From: Stictocephala bisonia
Taxonomy: Eukaryota > Arthropoda > Insecta > Hemiptera > Membracidae
Direction: 5' to 3'
NCBI GenBank assembly: GCA_035578905.1
Contig: JAQJVL010000057.1
Coordinates: 2,108,001-2,172,000 of the forward strand
DNA: 64,000 nt
Below are positions 12,024 through 27,000 of this stretch, piece by piece. The notes beneath the pieces are model-generated. The model had not been told where the DNA came from and did no database searches. It was given only the letters and a program-made list of their open reading frames with translations. A program made the translations under genes and the position numbers. Numbering within the stretch: position 1 is the stretch's first letter; each line of letters begins with the position of its first letter.

Positions 12024-15000
12024 TTTCAAAAAATATAAAAGTAAAAACTAAACAATTTTATATTGTTGTGTTATATTTGTTTTATAGATACACATAAACT
12101 ATATATTTTTAAAGCCTGTCTTATTATAAAAATATAAAATTCTTTGTTATAGTTTGAAAATTGTATTTTTAATGGATTTATAACCAAATGCTTACATTTT
12201 CTTTGATTTTAATAGGATGAGTAACTAGGTCAATGGGTTAAAAACAAAAAATAAAAACAGGTGAACATTATAACAATATCTTGAGACCAGGCTCAAAGTC
12301 CAGATGCCTTAGCGTGCTCGAGCAAAGAAATGCTCCTATAATTTAGTTTTATAACTTATCCTGTGTATTAAAATGTAAAAAGTAAGTTCTAGCATTCTCA
12401 CGTAAGTTTCATAATTCATGGATAACAATTGTAATTGGTCTCACTTTTTCAGTCAATTTTATATTTTTCAGACGAAATAGTGCTTCGTGTGAACAAGAAA
12501 ACGAACAATTGATGCAGGTCCCAGTTATGAAATCAGAACACACTGATTCAAGTCTTAAGCAAGAGTTAAAGGATCCTGATCTAAGCACTACTATCTGTGA
12601 GCGAGTAGCTATTACGATCAAGTTGTGTGGAGACTGTGAATTACACCATGTCCAAGATGCCTGCCCTCTCAGAAAACCTATCTCAGAGGTTTGATATAAT
12701 ATAATGAAGTAGTAGAAAGATTTATGTCCAACCTGGGGAGCTTCAAGTGAGCCTAAATTAGAGTATTGGATTAATCACTCTAGTTCAAAGCTTAATTAGA
12801 ATCACTGACTTAAAGCTTACTTCTGAGCATACTAAATTTTGAAATTTGGACTAAAGTTCGAATGTGTCAAAACTTGAAAATTTAAACATTAAGATAATTC
12901 AGTTAAATTAAAGCTTTAAGGGTTAAAATTGCCATAATGAATTGCATAGTGAATTTGGCTTGATAAAAGATAGCTTTGTTTCAACGGTTGTTTAACCAAA
13001 AAAACTAATTTTGTGAGGTTCAAATATGACGCACAGTTTTTTATAGGGGCGAGAATTGTAACAATATCAAATGATAAATTTAGGTTGAAATTGTGAATTA
13101 GATGAGTGACATTGTAAAAATATTACTTTAATTAATTGAAAATTAATTGTGATTTATCTTCTGATAAATTTGTTTAATTGTTTAAGTAACACTAGAGTAA
13201 AAGGTTTCCTAAATATATAAGACAATCTATAACTCAACTGATCAACGGTTAATCTTGTATGACTCATAGCTTTTATACATTGCAGCCTAAAAATGTAAAT
13301 GTTGCACTTTTATGGCTGTATAGATGTTATATTTTACATAATTCATTTTTAGGCTGGATAGATGTTTGTTCTGAAGTCATACTTGTATATAAAGTATAAT
13401 TGAGGTTCAAATATGACGTACAGTTTTGAACAATAATTAATTATATAATGCTGCATTGTAGTTGGGAAATTCTGTAGTATTTGAAGACAAATAAATAAAT
13501 ACTCCCTACAGCTTTAAAATTAAAAGTTTTATTATATAATGGGCTATTCATAAGTTTGGATACCTGATATTAACTTTTTCAGGATGTTACGAATGTTGCT
13601 CCCTTGTCCAGTGAAGGTCAACATCAGACCAATAGTGACACTGATTTAATTTACTGTTTAACATAAATTTGACAGTGAGAACAATGTTGTTTAGTCAAAT
13701 TCATAGCAATTGAAAAAACAGTAAAAATGTCAAGAACTAAAACATAAAATTATTGGAACAGCAAAAAAGTTAGCCCAAATTGTATTGCAATATTCATGTT
13801 CATTGTAGCACAATAACTGTGAAGATGCAATAAAATCTAGATATGATGCCTTCAGGAACTGGAATTTAATTATTTGGGAATAAATGCCTTTAACCTGATG
13901 ACTAGTAACATATTTTGATCCTGATTGAGAAAGCACGTCACATGACGTTTGATCCCAAAGTAAAAAAAATACTGCAAAGATAATGTTATATGTATGCTCA
14001 CTTGTAGAGAAGAGCCTAAGCTTAACGATACTTCAAATTAATGTTCTGTTTGTAAATTACTTTTTGTGTATATCCGTGTTTTCAAAATTATCATGTTTTA
14101 AACAATTTTAATTTCATGATAATGGGATAATTTACGTTTTTAAAACAATTTTAAATTCATCTAGTTCTAAAATAAAACAAACTGTAACAAAAAGTAAACA
14201 AAACTTGTTTTTACTCCCTGAGTACTATACTGTGGTAAAACAAATACTCAATGAAGGCACAGCACTTGGCACGTCATATGACGTGGATAATCTTCAATAG
14301 GTTAAAACAAGAAAGTTTTACAGGACATTCAATAACAGTCTAGCTTCTAATACCAAACTCAAAATCTTAGCTTTAAAAAAGTAAGTATTAATTTGGTTTT
14401 GACCAATAAATATTTTCTTATTTATCATATTATACATTGGTAGAAATACATCACACAAAACTAAACCAATTTACTGAAATCGATCAAAATTTATTTTTAA
14501 ATTTTGTTTAGTAAACTTTTGTTGTGTGTTGTTAAATTCTTTTGCTTATAAATGAAAAAAAATTGCTAATATCTGAGACGATGGAAGCTCCAGGTCGGCA
14601 CAAAAGCCTGTCTGATTATATTCTGATTGACTGAGCAGTGAGCGAGTCACCCTGATGTTGATTACTACAATTTGATTTAAATGTCTGCAATTAGTATAGT
14701 TTATAAATAGTAACTGAAAAAGATCCTAATTTGGATTCAGTACTGAAAATAGTTTAAACATTCACCATGAACTATGTATTGTTATCTTATATAATTAAAG
14801 TTTGAAAAAGGGTTGTAATATGTTTAAAAATATTTTCTAATCCTTTATGGTAAAGATATGATTATTATAATTATTTTGCGTAGGTTACTTAAAGTTTGTG
14901 TATATTGTAATAACAATGGCCATGATTAGGTACAAGATGCAGTTACTCAGACTCAATGGTCTGAGTGTGAAGATACTGGACAAGATTACGCAGAGGCATC

Positions 15001-18000
15001 ACTTCCAGCCTGTCTGGAGTTGAGAGCTAGACAAGGAGAAGGTGGAGGATACGTAGTAGTTGCCAGAGAGCCCGTCCCAGCCTTTTTTCAGTTTGGACCT
15101 CTGGTAGGTCAAGAGATCAAAGAGAAGGAAATACCGGATGACTCCACCATGGAGCATATATGGGAGGTGAGTTTTTGGCAGTCATAATATATTTTGTTAC
15201 CTTCCCTTGCCAGATAATTAAGGCTTGCAGGCCTGTGTTTGAAAACATTACTCGAGTAAAGTACCAACCGTTTTTCCTAAGCAAGCAGTTTTCAATTTTA
15301 ACATCCGTGGTATATTTTCATATTAAATAAGCAGGTCCTATTTAATATGAATAGGAAATACATACAGTGGTATTGACCCACCTGCCCACCCACACACCTA
15401 AAGAGGTATTGAGGTATCATACTCAGTTAGGGCTTTGAACCTTGAATCTTGCACTCTTTGTACGGGAAAGTTCCGAGCTTTCTAAAGTACAAAAGTGAGA
15501 AACAACATTGACTATAGAATTAAAGTAACATCCAGTTAGTAAGTATAAGAGAGTTCTAGTAGGCCTAAGCAATAAAATTATCACAAAAGCAAATGTTTAT
15601 AAAAATAAATATAAATGTGGAATTGTATAGATAGCCGCCACAAAAATATAAATAACCATTTATTTGCACATTTATAGCCTTTGTCATTATAAAAAACATG
15701 CACAGTTACTTATTCAATTATACTTCACTATATTGTATCACTATAAAACGTCACTACACCTATAGCAAATTGTTGAACACTTGTTGTAGAATGATTAAAT
15801 AATGTTTTAATTATATTACGAAAGATAAATATAACCATTACTTAAGTTTTTAAGACCAACGCACATAGACGCAAAATGACACTTCTCTGTGTTCTGTTTA
15901 CATTCCATTTCTTCTTCATTCAGTCATCATAGTAACAAACTACATACGACATTCGATTCATCGACTATTCACAATTCCATCTATGTATAATTCATCGCAG
16001 TTACGTGAAACAGTTTACTACAGCAAACGATTTAGTCAACCAATGCGGAGTTGGTGGAATTCAGCTGACAGGTGTTTTGGTGATACATTTTATGGGTGAA
16101 ATCAGCTGTAAACCGGTGAGAGAGTTAATAAGTTGTTATTTATGTTGGCATAAAATGTGGATTATATCTTTGTGTCTTCATTAATAACTCATTATTAATT
16201 GGGTAGTGACTAAATTTGTGTTGAAGATATCTGTGTTAAAATTTGGATAGTGAGTATTGTATTTGTATTTATTATTTATTTTGTTTATTTTATTTATTTA
16301 TTTATTTCCATGCTTTAATACAGGTTTACACCCAATTATATTAAAGCAGTTAAAGACATAAACTTGTATTAATATATAGTGGGACTTGCTATGACAAAAA
16401 TGTTCAAATACAAAAACTTTCCAAGGTCTGAAAACGTACAATTAACAAAACACTCAGAATTTGTATTATTTCAGCTGTCTGACAGCAACGGTTGTCGTTA
16501 TCTAAGCACCAGCGACCCTAAACTTTCAAACTGGTTACGCTTTATTCATCCAGCACCTGTCCGTTCCTCACGCAACCTTGAAGTGATTCTGCGCAACAAC
16601 CAGTTGGTGTTTGTCACTACCACAACAGTCAGTGTTGGAGAGGAACTTCTATTTTGGGCGGAAAATACCAATACTGCCTGGTCACAGAAGAAATTATGTA
16701 AAACGAGTAAGATTTTTTTCATTTATCGGACATGACTGTTATATTTAATCTAGTATCATAAGCAAGAAACCTGGGGAAAATTCTGCTATTTGTTTGTGAG
16801 GAGGTGTAGCAAATATACAAAAAGGATTATCATATTTCATAGTAGACATATTATATTCTCTAGATTATCACAGGGTAGGCTGCTATTTAAGGAATATAAA
16901 TATGGCCACAATTTGAAAGGGTCAGCAAATAATTGATTTTGATTCAGAAACATGTGTAGTTTATATGCAGTTTGGTTTAATTAACACTTCTTTTCGTTGA
17001 TTATCGCTGTATGATCAAAACATCAGCCTCAAACACATTTGATGTAAACCAATTTTCCATGAATATAATTTGAAGATTATAAATATATTGTATGGCTTTC
17101 ATAGGCCAGATACCAAATTTATAAAAGATTAAATACTAGATTAATAAACCATGAATAAAATAAAATCTACAATAAAAATATTTGTTTGCAGATGATTCCA
17201 ATTATTTGGTATCAGGGGAAAATGAAAATGACATTGAAACTACTGCTATTAATGATTTAGAACAAATAAATCAATTTCTGGGTGAAAAGCATTTACTCCT
17301 TAACATAAATAAAACAAATGTTGTTTCCTTAAGCACTAAGCAATGTAAATTTAAAACAAAACCCCAAATTTTCATAAATAATCAAAACATTAAGCAAACA
17401 CAATACACAACCTTTCTTGGGCTAGTAATAGATGCAAATCTAAACTGGGATCTACATGTAGATAAAGTTTTGAAAAAAATATCAACTGGTATTTTTGCTC
17501 TAAAGAAAATGTCATTATTCTGTACACTTAAAACCCTTAAAATTATATACTTCTCACTGATCCAATCCCATGTGGAGTATGGCATTGTACTGTACGGTTC
17601 TGCTACTAAAGCAAAGATGGACCAAATATTAATAGCCCAAAAAAAGGCCATACGAATCATGTTGGGGCTCAAGTGGGATGACACTGTCAAGGGTAAATTT
17701 GCTGAGCTGGGTATCATGACTGTTTACAGTCTATATATTTATCAAACTATTTTACATTTTACAGCAACAGAATTACCAAAACGAGAACTCAGAGCACCAC
17801 ATCATTATAATACCCGAAATTGCACTTTAACAATTACCAAAACCCCAAATTTAGAATTTTACAAAAAAAAACCAAACTACATTGGGCAGCATTTTTTATC
17901 AAAATTACCTGGTCATATAAAAAAAGAACGTAATACAAAAACTTTTAAAAATCACCTAAAAACCTACCTAACAAATCACCCTTTTTATAGCATTGAGGAG

Positions 18001-21000
18001 TTTATGCTAACAAATCAACTGTAAGTGAAACTGCCAATCTATAGAAACTAAGAACTTTTTTTATTAATAATTTTACTCAAATAACTATTAGATTATGTAA
18101 TATGCCAACTTCAATTAATGTATGGTTCAAATATTTAGGCTAACTTAAGTATAAGACACTATTCCTGTACGTATGTAACATGATTGGAATAAAGAGATTT
18201 TGAATTGAATTGAATTGAATACTTGCATCTCTGTTTAAATATTGATATCTCGTCCATTTGAAGATTAAATCATCCATGTATAAAGTAGAAACAGTTTTTA
18301 AAAAACTACGAAAATTGATTTTCTTGATACATTTGCTACTTTTATTCCGTAATTTAAATGATAAAATAGTGTTTGAATCGATCTAATGATTACAGAATGT
18401 GGTGGTTGTAACTTGAGTTTTTCCCACATGCTTTACTACCGCCTGCATTGTGCTGTATTCCATGATCCTGCATACAGCCTCACTGTGCGCAAATACCATT
18501 GCAAGGTACGTAATATCAGTTCTGCTCTAATTATCAATTTTATTTAATCCTTTATATAGGAATGGTCTATTTTCTATGGCATCATGGAAATATGGCCTAA
18601 AAGGAGTAAAATTTTTTTGAGAAAAATGTTATTTTGGAGTAAGATGTTTTTGCTTCTAATTTACTTTTTATTTTTTGTAAGTGACGTTTTGATCTTGAGT
18701 GTCTCCAGATGGTAAAACGGACAATTGAAAAGTCCACGCAGTTATTGAAACAGTTAACGAGAGATGTTTACAAAATGTGAGAACCAGAAGAAGAGTAGAA
18801 TATGGTTCGGAACACTTCTTGGTCAAATCATTTATTTTATACACAGTGAGATTTATCATCCAATTTAAAATGCTGTGTCTCAAATTATCAGCTGTTTTTG
18901 TGTTCCATTGTGGAGCACTAGTGTAGTTCTATGTAAATGTAATGCAGATTAAATCAGCTGTAGTGGCAGACCTCACTAACTAACCAAATTACTGGCACAA
19001 ATATTACATTTTGTAATATCACATTAGATGTCTGTTTGTGTAAAGATTATAAGTATAAGTATTGATAATTTTTTAAATATGTAATCATTTACTGCAAAGA
19101 AGAAAAAATATCAAAAAGACAGTGGAGAGTCTAACTGTAAATTTTGCAAAGTATTATTATAGCTATTTGCTGTGAAAAAACTGTACCGTTTTTTGCTAAG
19201 AAAAGATGTGAAGGAAAACATATGCTCTCGGCTCTCAGTGGACGGAGACTACATAGTAAGCAATAGCTAAGACTATATAATCTCATTTCACCTCTTGTCT
19301 GATACGTCTTTGCATCTCAGAAGGAGTAGCGTTTCTAAGAAGAAAAAAATTGTAGTTTGATCTAGTTTTTTTTTTAAGGAGAGGCGATCTCCTACTTAAC
19401 CTTACTCTGCCCATTCCTCATAGACTATTGATCTGTGTGAGGAAAGTATTCAGACAGAGTAAAGAGGCAAACCAGTACAGTAGAAGGTGAATATTACTGA
19501 TAAGTCTGCCAGTCTAGGCCAGATTCGAACCAGCGCTATCTCTAACCCAAGCTCAAAGTCCTGACGCCTTAGACCGCTCGGCCACCGGCTCGCCCAAACC
19601 AGTTTCCTTGGTTCTCTGTGACTCCTGTAGACTAATCCTGTGAACTCCCATTTAAGCTAAAATCTCTTTTAAACTACAATTATATCATTGTGTTACCCTC
19701 TAAAATTTATTTGCATTTGACTTAATTCATTTTGTGCAAATTTATTGTTTTATCAATGATATCAATTTATTGTTATGTTTTTTTCATGTTTGAAGGTGTA
19801 TGGTTTATCGCTATGATTATTCGTCTTTTTTGGGACCAAGTGCAAGTAATATGCCTCATTTTGCAGTTTTTTTTAACTTTATCAGTAGCATGATTCATGT
19901 TTGCAGGCACTAAGTGGTTTATCTGTGGTATGATTCATATTTGCAGGTACTAAGTGTGGTATGTTTCATGTACTAAGTGGTTTATCAGTGGTATGGTATG
20001 TATTCATGTTTGCAGGTACTAAGTGTATGTACTAAGTGGTTTGTAAGTGGTATTATTCATGTTTGCAGGCACTAAGTGGTTTATATGTGATATGATTCAT
20101 GTTTCCAGGTGTGTGGTATGTCAGTCCTTGGGAAAGAGAACATTATAAAGCATGTTGCAGACAGTCATAATGGCAAAGGAGCTTATCAGTGTCAGTTTTG
20201 TCACAAGGTAAGAACTAACCTACAAGTAATTTATTATTGTGTCATTGAATATTTTACTTAAATAACATGTTTAGAACATTCATTCATTCATTGAAAACAT
20301 TATAAAATACTTCATATAAATAATGTCTAGAATATCAAGAAAAGAAAATCTTCATTTAAAAATAATGTAAGAATACATTTAAAAATAATTGGCAAATTGT
20401 CCTAGCAGGGCAATATATTCGTGAAAAGAAACAACTATTAATAGCCCATTTTATCTTTTAGATAAAGATAAGTTGTAAATGTTATTTTGACCTCAGATCT
20501 TATTAACATTAGACTTAAACGTATCCTAACCTCAACCATATAATAAGTGAATGTTTGTATTAAGACTAGTTAGTGAATGGCCTGTCAATATAGAGTAATA
20601 GTCATAAATATTAAATTCATCAAAAACACGTTGGTTTAAAATGATTGGATTTATACCGCTACTTCAGAATTAGGTTAGTTATCAATTCCTAATTAACTAG
20701 GTCATATTTACATGTTTTGTATGCAACTCTTGCTACTTTAAAATAATCCTTAGTGACAGAAATATAAATTTATATACTTTACACATTTTTGCTACTAAGA
20801 TTTTGATACAATAAGGTGCAAGCAACATGATTATTTTAATGAACTCATAGGACTTAATAATGAGGAACCGTTTACAAGTCTCCTCTGGGCTTACAAGCTT
20901 TGATTCTGGATCAAATATGCTGACATTTTTGGTTAATTTGAAATTTGTAACTCAAATATTGGTGTAAGAAATACATTCTGTTTGTTTAATAATACAGTAA

Positions 21001-24000
21001 GTATCATGTCTAAGACCCCATTAGCCATGGGATACTTCAGTGGAGCAACTCTAGAGACACAGTGTCCTGAACAAATACCGAGTTGAGACCCAGTGGCGCA
21101 ACAGCACAAAATAGGTCTGATTGTGTATTTTCTGTCGTCTGCCAATGTTGAACATGTTGTTAAGTAGTGCAGACCTTCTTCTTTTTGTCCTTTTAATGAA
21201 AAAGAAAGAGCGAAGGGTTAGAAAATGTTGTAAACACCCAATGTTGGTCCCAAGGCTAAGTAAAAGGTCTTACTACTTTTTCCACTCTTTTCTTCGTTTA
21301 TGGAACATTAACTTCTTCAAAACTATCCATAGTGGCACATTTTTTACTAGAAATTAACGAAAATTGAAAGAAAAATAATTCACTGACACTTCAGCTATAT
21401 TCTTATCATCAGAAGTCAGACTGTCTTTGATTTGTTTCCTGGGTAAGTGATCTAGACTGTGAGGTGTATGCGCGCACAGTAAGTTGTGCCACAGTTGCCG
21501 TATGGCTAATGGGCTCCATAAGCTGCCATACCCCGTGACTCCAGTAAGACACAAAATGTTGACAAGCAGTTGCTGGGGTCGGACACCGTCAGTTAATAGT
21601 TCCGTCACAATTTTGAGTTGGTCCACTAGTGTCTCACGGCTAATAGCTCCGATTTGATTCCATGCCCCGCCACACCACCGTCAATCGTGTCTCCACAGTT
21701 GCTCCACTGAAGTGTCCCACGGATAATAGGGGTCTAAGAAGAATGGGTTGAAAAGTCATTGTAATTTTAAGAAGGAAATGTGGTGGCTATCATAGTTTTA
21801 TGTACAGAAAATGTTGGTGGAAGGCTAATCAAAATTTATTCAGTTCGCAACTTAAACAGGATCTTCCTGCTGAAAGACTGTATGTTATTTAGATTTTTTA
21901 TATCCAGTTTTATGGTCCATTCTCTAAGTCATATAAAAATGTCCTTTCTACCACTAATATTTTACTTTTAAGTTCGTCTATATACAGATCTCCCTTTCTC
22001 TGTCTCGCTCACTCAGGTTACTTCCTAACGGAATTCACACAAATTTTAGCTTTATGTTGTGTATTCTGTAAGCTTAATCAAAACAAATCGGTAAAATAAA
22101 GAAGGAATAGTACAGTAATTTAATATTTACTTCAATTTTAGTTTTTCCTACGGCTGAACTACTTAGAAATGCATCGCACATACGGCTGTTCGGCTAACCC
22201 AAATCGAGCTAGACCTCTCTGCGACTACTGTGGCCGTAAGTTCTGCCAGCCTCAGAAACTGAAGGTCCACATCAAGCGGATGCACAGTGGTAATTAATGT
22301 TTTGTATCCAAGGTTCTAATTATGTTTAAAATGTATAAAATTATGACATAGTATTATTCTAATTAATCAATTGAATGTTACTTGTTGGTGTACTTGTATT
22401 TTAATGAATTATTGATGCCGATTACCTTCTCACAACAGTAAAAATAAAAATCACAGACGAGCATATGTCAGACTGATGCTTTTGCCCTTAGATACGTTTG
22501 GAGGGAGTTCATAAACAAAATTCTTGACTAGTTATAGCAAATATAAGGCTGTCATGGAATCAAGATGTCTGTATGTCTTTTCTTCTGATATGATAAGAGC
22601 CCTATTATTTTCGTTTAATGAGCCTTTGGTGTAAGAGATTATGTATGTACCAATAACCCAGCACCTATTATTTTATTAATTAGTAAGACGCCGGGGCGTT
22701 TTTCAATTCATTCAATTGTAGACATATGGGTGAATATGAGGGGCAAATGATGATGAGTGTAGATGAACGAGTGTAATTATTGTTACTAACTAAAGTTGAC
22801 TAACTAAGGGACCTACAGCTTTATGTGAAATCCGAACCACGTAGTATTGTTCTGATTTTTCAGCTAGTTGACTTGCTCTAGCAGTGACCATGTTGATTGG
22901 CAACCATTGAGCGGACGCCATGTTGGTATTAAGAGGACTAAGCATAGAACCTATCACCTACAATCTCCTCAAAACTGTATTATAACTATAATATAATTAG
23001 ATTGTATAATAGTGTTTAGAGATATATTTCATAGGAAGCATTGTTCTTAATGTCTGGTGAAATAGCAACGATGAGTTACTGATTGAAGACTCACTTGTGG
23101 ATAGAGTATAATAGCCTATATGGTTGGATGGCTAAAGTTTGCTGACGTTGAAGAACATTTATCTACCTAAATGAAATAAAGAATAAACCTATATTTGAGG
23201 TTCTCTAAGGTTACAAACTGACCAAATAAATTAGAATAAATAAGAAAAAGAAATGCTTTGGAAATGTCAAACTTTCTCATTTTGCAAGAACTCTACGGCT
23301 ACGAACTATGTGGTCTGTTGCAGAAATGCTGGAAGTACTGAGAGACTTCCAATGCCAACAATGTCTGAAGGTGTTGGGCTCTCGGCCAGCGTTACAACGT
23401 CACATCAGGGAGGTTCACCAGAAGGCAAGTTGTGTAAACCAATAAGCGAGTATTCCATCTGTCTTATTATTACCACTTATACTTTTTCGTACAGTATTTC
23501 TTCTCGTAAAAAAGTCCTTCATCATAAAAAATTCTACCGATATGCTAATACAAAAGCAATAATGTAAATAGCAGACAATTTACATTATGTTAATTTGTAT
23601 CACTGAAACTCTCACAGAATGTGGAAGATGTTATGTTACTGTAATAAAGTAATTACAAATATCACATTCCTCCATGTTTTGCATAGAGACTGCCTTTAAT
23701 TAAATTTATGATCAAATCAAGTGCCGTTCCATTGATCTATACACATCTGATCTGAACACGATGGGGTCGATTGAAGAAAACGTTTTTTGTTGGTTATTAA
23801 ATATAAAAGTTAAGTACAAACTTGTTTATTTACAACATTTAGATCACACAACTAGTACTGTATGCCATTGTTTCCTCAGAATGGTCAAGCATGCTAAAAG
23901 ATACCCAAAATTTTAAAAAATCCATTCATTTATTTTATGTTGTGAATCCATTCATTAGAAGTGCATTGTAAAATTTCATCACACCTTGAATTCAGTTTAG

Positions 24001-27000
24001 CAGTCCTCAACACAAAGCTGCAATGAATAATATTAGAAATGTTGAATGACAAATTTGTTGTATTTGTGAAGGATGTGGTTGGAGCCTCTACATGTGACCG
24101 TTGCGGCAAGATGTTCCAGAACAAGTCCAACCTTAAGATTCACATGCTCACACACTCGGGCATAAAACCTTTCAAGTAAGTATTATTTTATTGAATTTAA
24201 ATAATATTTGAGCCCCTTGATGTGTAAGTTAACTGTATCTGGGACCTACATAGATAATATACTAAATTTCCTTGAGTGAAAGTCTATTCTGACGGTTTTG
24301 ACCAAGTTCATACATGCAGATGTCTTTCCTAGAGGTAAGTTTTGCAGTCTCTGTAAATCAAAGAATATGCGGAAACTTCAGAGTACATGACAATTTTGAA
24401 ATGAACACAATTGCCGATCCTTGTGCAGCACCTCACTTTGTTTAATCAAATTTATAATGCAATCTCACACGTGTAATTAAAGAGGTGTATTCCATATGAA
24501 TTGAATTTTGAAAGGAAAAGGCTGTGATGAGTTATGTCTAACAGAATTCCAAATTTTACTATTGTGTTTAATATATTTCAACACATTATTGAGCGGTAGA
24601 CTTCACGGTTTCGTACAGGAATTTTGGGAATAGTCTGGAGAAATGTGATCTTTCTCACCCTGTTCCCTCCTCACTGACTGAAGTGTAATCAGTATGATAT
24701 TTAAGTAGTTTTGGTTTTCAGAAAATGTCCATGGGCCGTTTAATTATGTTTCTGAAAATCCTTTTTGATTCTGTCAATAGAGTGAAATTCTAAATTTCAA
24801 GCAAACACTATTATTATTCCAAATTATGTTCATTTGGAATTTTCTCAAAGAGGATTCCTTGTTGCAATTTTAGACAAGGATTATTGAATTAAAGGTGCTA
24901 GTACCCTTAATAAGGTTTCCAGTAATTTTAAATACTGATTTACAAGTGTATACCTTTTTTACATTAATTTGTTTCAGTGTTTCTTTTCTAATATATGTTC
25001 TAATATATATGTCTGCAAGTTGAGTAGGAGAGCAGCTTATGAGCATGTTCGCTCTAATCATTTATTTATGAAGATTGGTTGTGACGACTGCACAACTTTG
25101 TTGACAATCTATTGTTTTCATAGTTAAATAATCTGCTTTATGTTTGGATTTTTAATTAATTTACTTATAAATAAATGTCTTAATAATAAAGTCTTATAAA
25201 CTACATTTGTAGTAATGAAAAAGGTACTAAGTACAAAGTTGGTTTTAAATTGATTACACTTTGACACACACACGACGTGCGTGCATGTGCAAAAATAATG
25301 TGACTGCAAAAAATAAAATTCATATTGATATGATTTGAATTTTATTTAACCCTTTCAGGAGTATGGAATAATGCATGTAAATAGTAATGACGTTCTGAAA
25401 CGTCATGTCTGAAATAGGCTCAAAGGAGTAGTGAAGTTCTGGAACGTCATATCTATGTTTTTTACCAAACAAATTTTTATTGCTCAAGAACACGTATAAC
25501 CGTCTCCAGAAGTAAGGAAATAAATTTCTGGGAAGGAGAAGTATTAAAGCAGTGATGACAATTCACCTAATTCAGGCCTGGGCAGGGCTTTGTCCGTGGG
25601 ATGAGTCATTCTAGACAACTGCATGCACATGCTTATCGGCCTTCTTGTCAAGTCAACTATGCTATCAGTAACCAACAGTAGAAAAACAACAACAAAAACA
25701 TAAGTCTGTTATCAATTACACTAAGGACATATCAAATACAATAAGGACAGAACGGACATGGTATTTTTCAAATATTTTTTTCATTTGTGAGATTTCACCA
25801 CGTTGAATGTATTATAAATATACAAAATCCACAACAACAACAGCATAACTGCATTTTCGGAATTCAAACTGAAAAATGAATGCCATTATCAAACAAGAGA
25901 GATAAAGACAATTCTGCACGCAGGTGCACTGAGCGACGATAAACATTCGCTACGCCTAACTGCCCAGCATTTCCCACCCCCTCTACAGAATCTTCAAGGT
26001 CAACAGAGGAAACCTCAAAAGTGGTGCTACAACTCTACAATAAATGCTAAATAGCAAAAAGACACATCATACGAGCAATGCAGCATTATGCATATATCCT
26101 GTTTTCAAATATTTCATAAAAACAAAAAATGTTAAATTATTTGTTATTTGCTTTTTCTTTGAATTATTTTTAAAACTGTGCCATTTTTATTACCTTACAA
26201 TAAAACTGGTTAAAATTTAAACAAAAATTACTGTATTAATTTCTTACTCCGCAGCGTCATTTTTGTGCTCAAAATATTAGTCCTCATGGCTAGTGATTTA
26301 ATGACATTCCAAGACGTCATTACTCCTTAAAGGGTTAAGTTGGGAATAAGAGTTGATCTAAAACATCTAGTTTTATAGCTCTTATAACTGCTAACAAAAT
26401 AACTTGTTACCACACAATATTAATTTCACATAAATATTGAACCATGTTGTAAATGCTGTTTCGTTCCATCAGGTGTAAAGAGCGGGAGTGTCAGGGAGCA
26501 TTCACCACCAAGCAGTGTTTACAGTTCCATTACCGCAAGGTACATGGACTAGAGGCCAGTCATATGCCACACATCGAACGCTCTGTGGAATACACCTTTG
26601 ATGCTTATTCCGGCAGCCGCAGGCCTAACAGTGTCAATACTGACTCTCAGTGCAGCAATGATGGTTGGTGAATCTTAAATGTTACACAAATAACTCTTAT
26701 TTCACTGCTACTTCACCTATGAACAGATAAAAATTTAGTTTTAAAAGGAGGCAGAGGGGTATATGTATATATAAATCATGTTTATGTGTTTTTTAAGGAA
26801 TGAAATAATAAAACAAACTTTAGTTTTTATTCTGGGACTGGTGCCCCAGAACATAAATACATAACATTTTAAAAATCTGACTATATAATTTCTTTATGAT
26901 ACATGGTTACAATCGATCAAATTGATTATTTGACTGACAAGAATGGATTACATTTCACTCAACTAGCAAGGTAAAGGGGATATTTGGTAATGTTATTAAA

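Noticed and set aside
11891..12097. ORF with IYIYIYIY run
   Set aside because: Created by the (TA)n microsatellite.
17382..17717. 111-codon ORF on the - strand
   Set aside because: Shadow of the LINE reverse transcriptase frame on the + strand.
19540..19605. Possible tRNA gene with box A and box B
   Set aside because: Part of a SINE with a longer body, A-rich tail and other copies; same for 6466, 9230-9300 and 62285-62350.
21354..21626. 90-codon ORF on the - strand
   Set aside because: Lies within the TAA-flanked MITE and resembles no protein.
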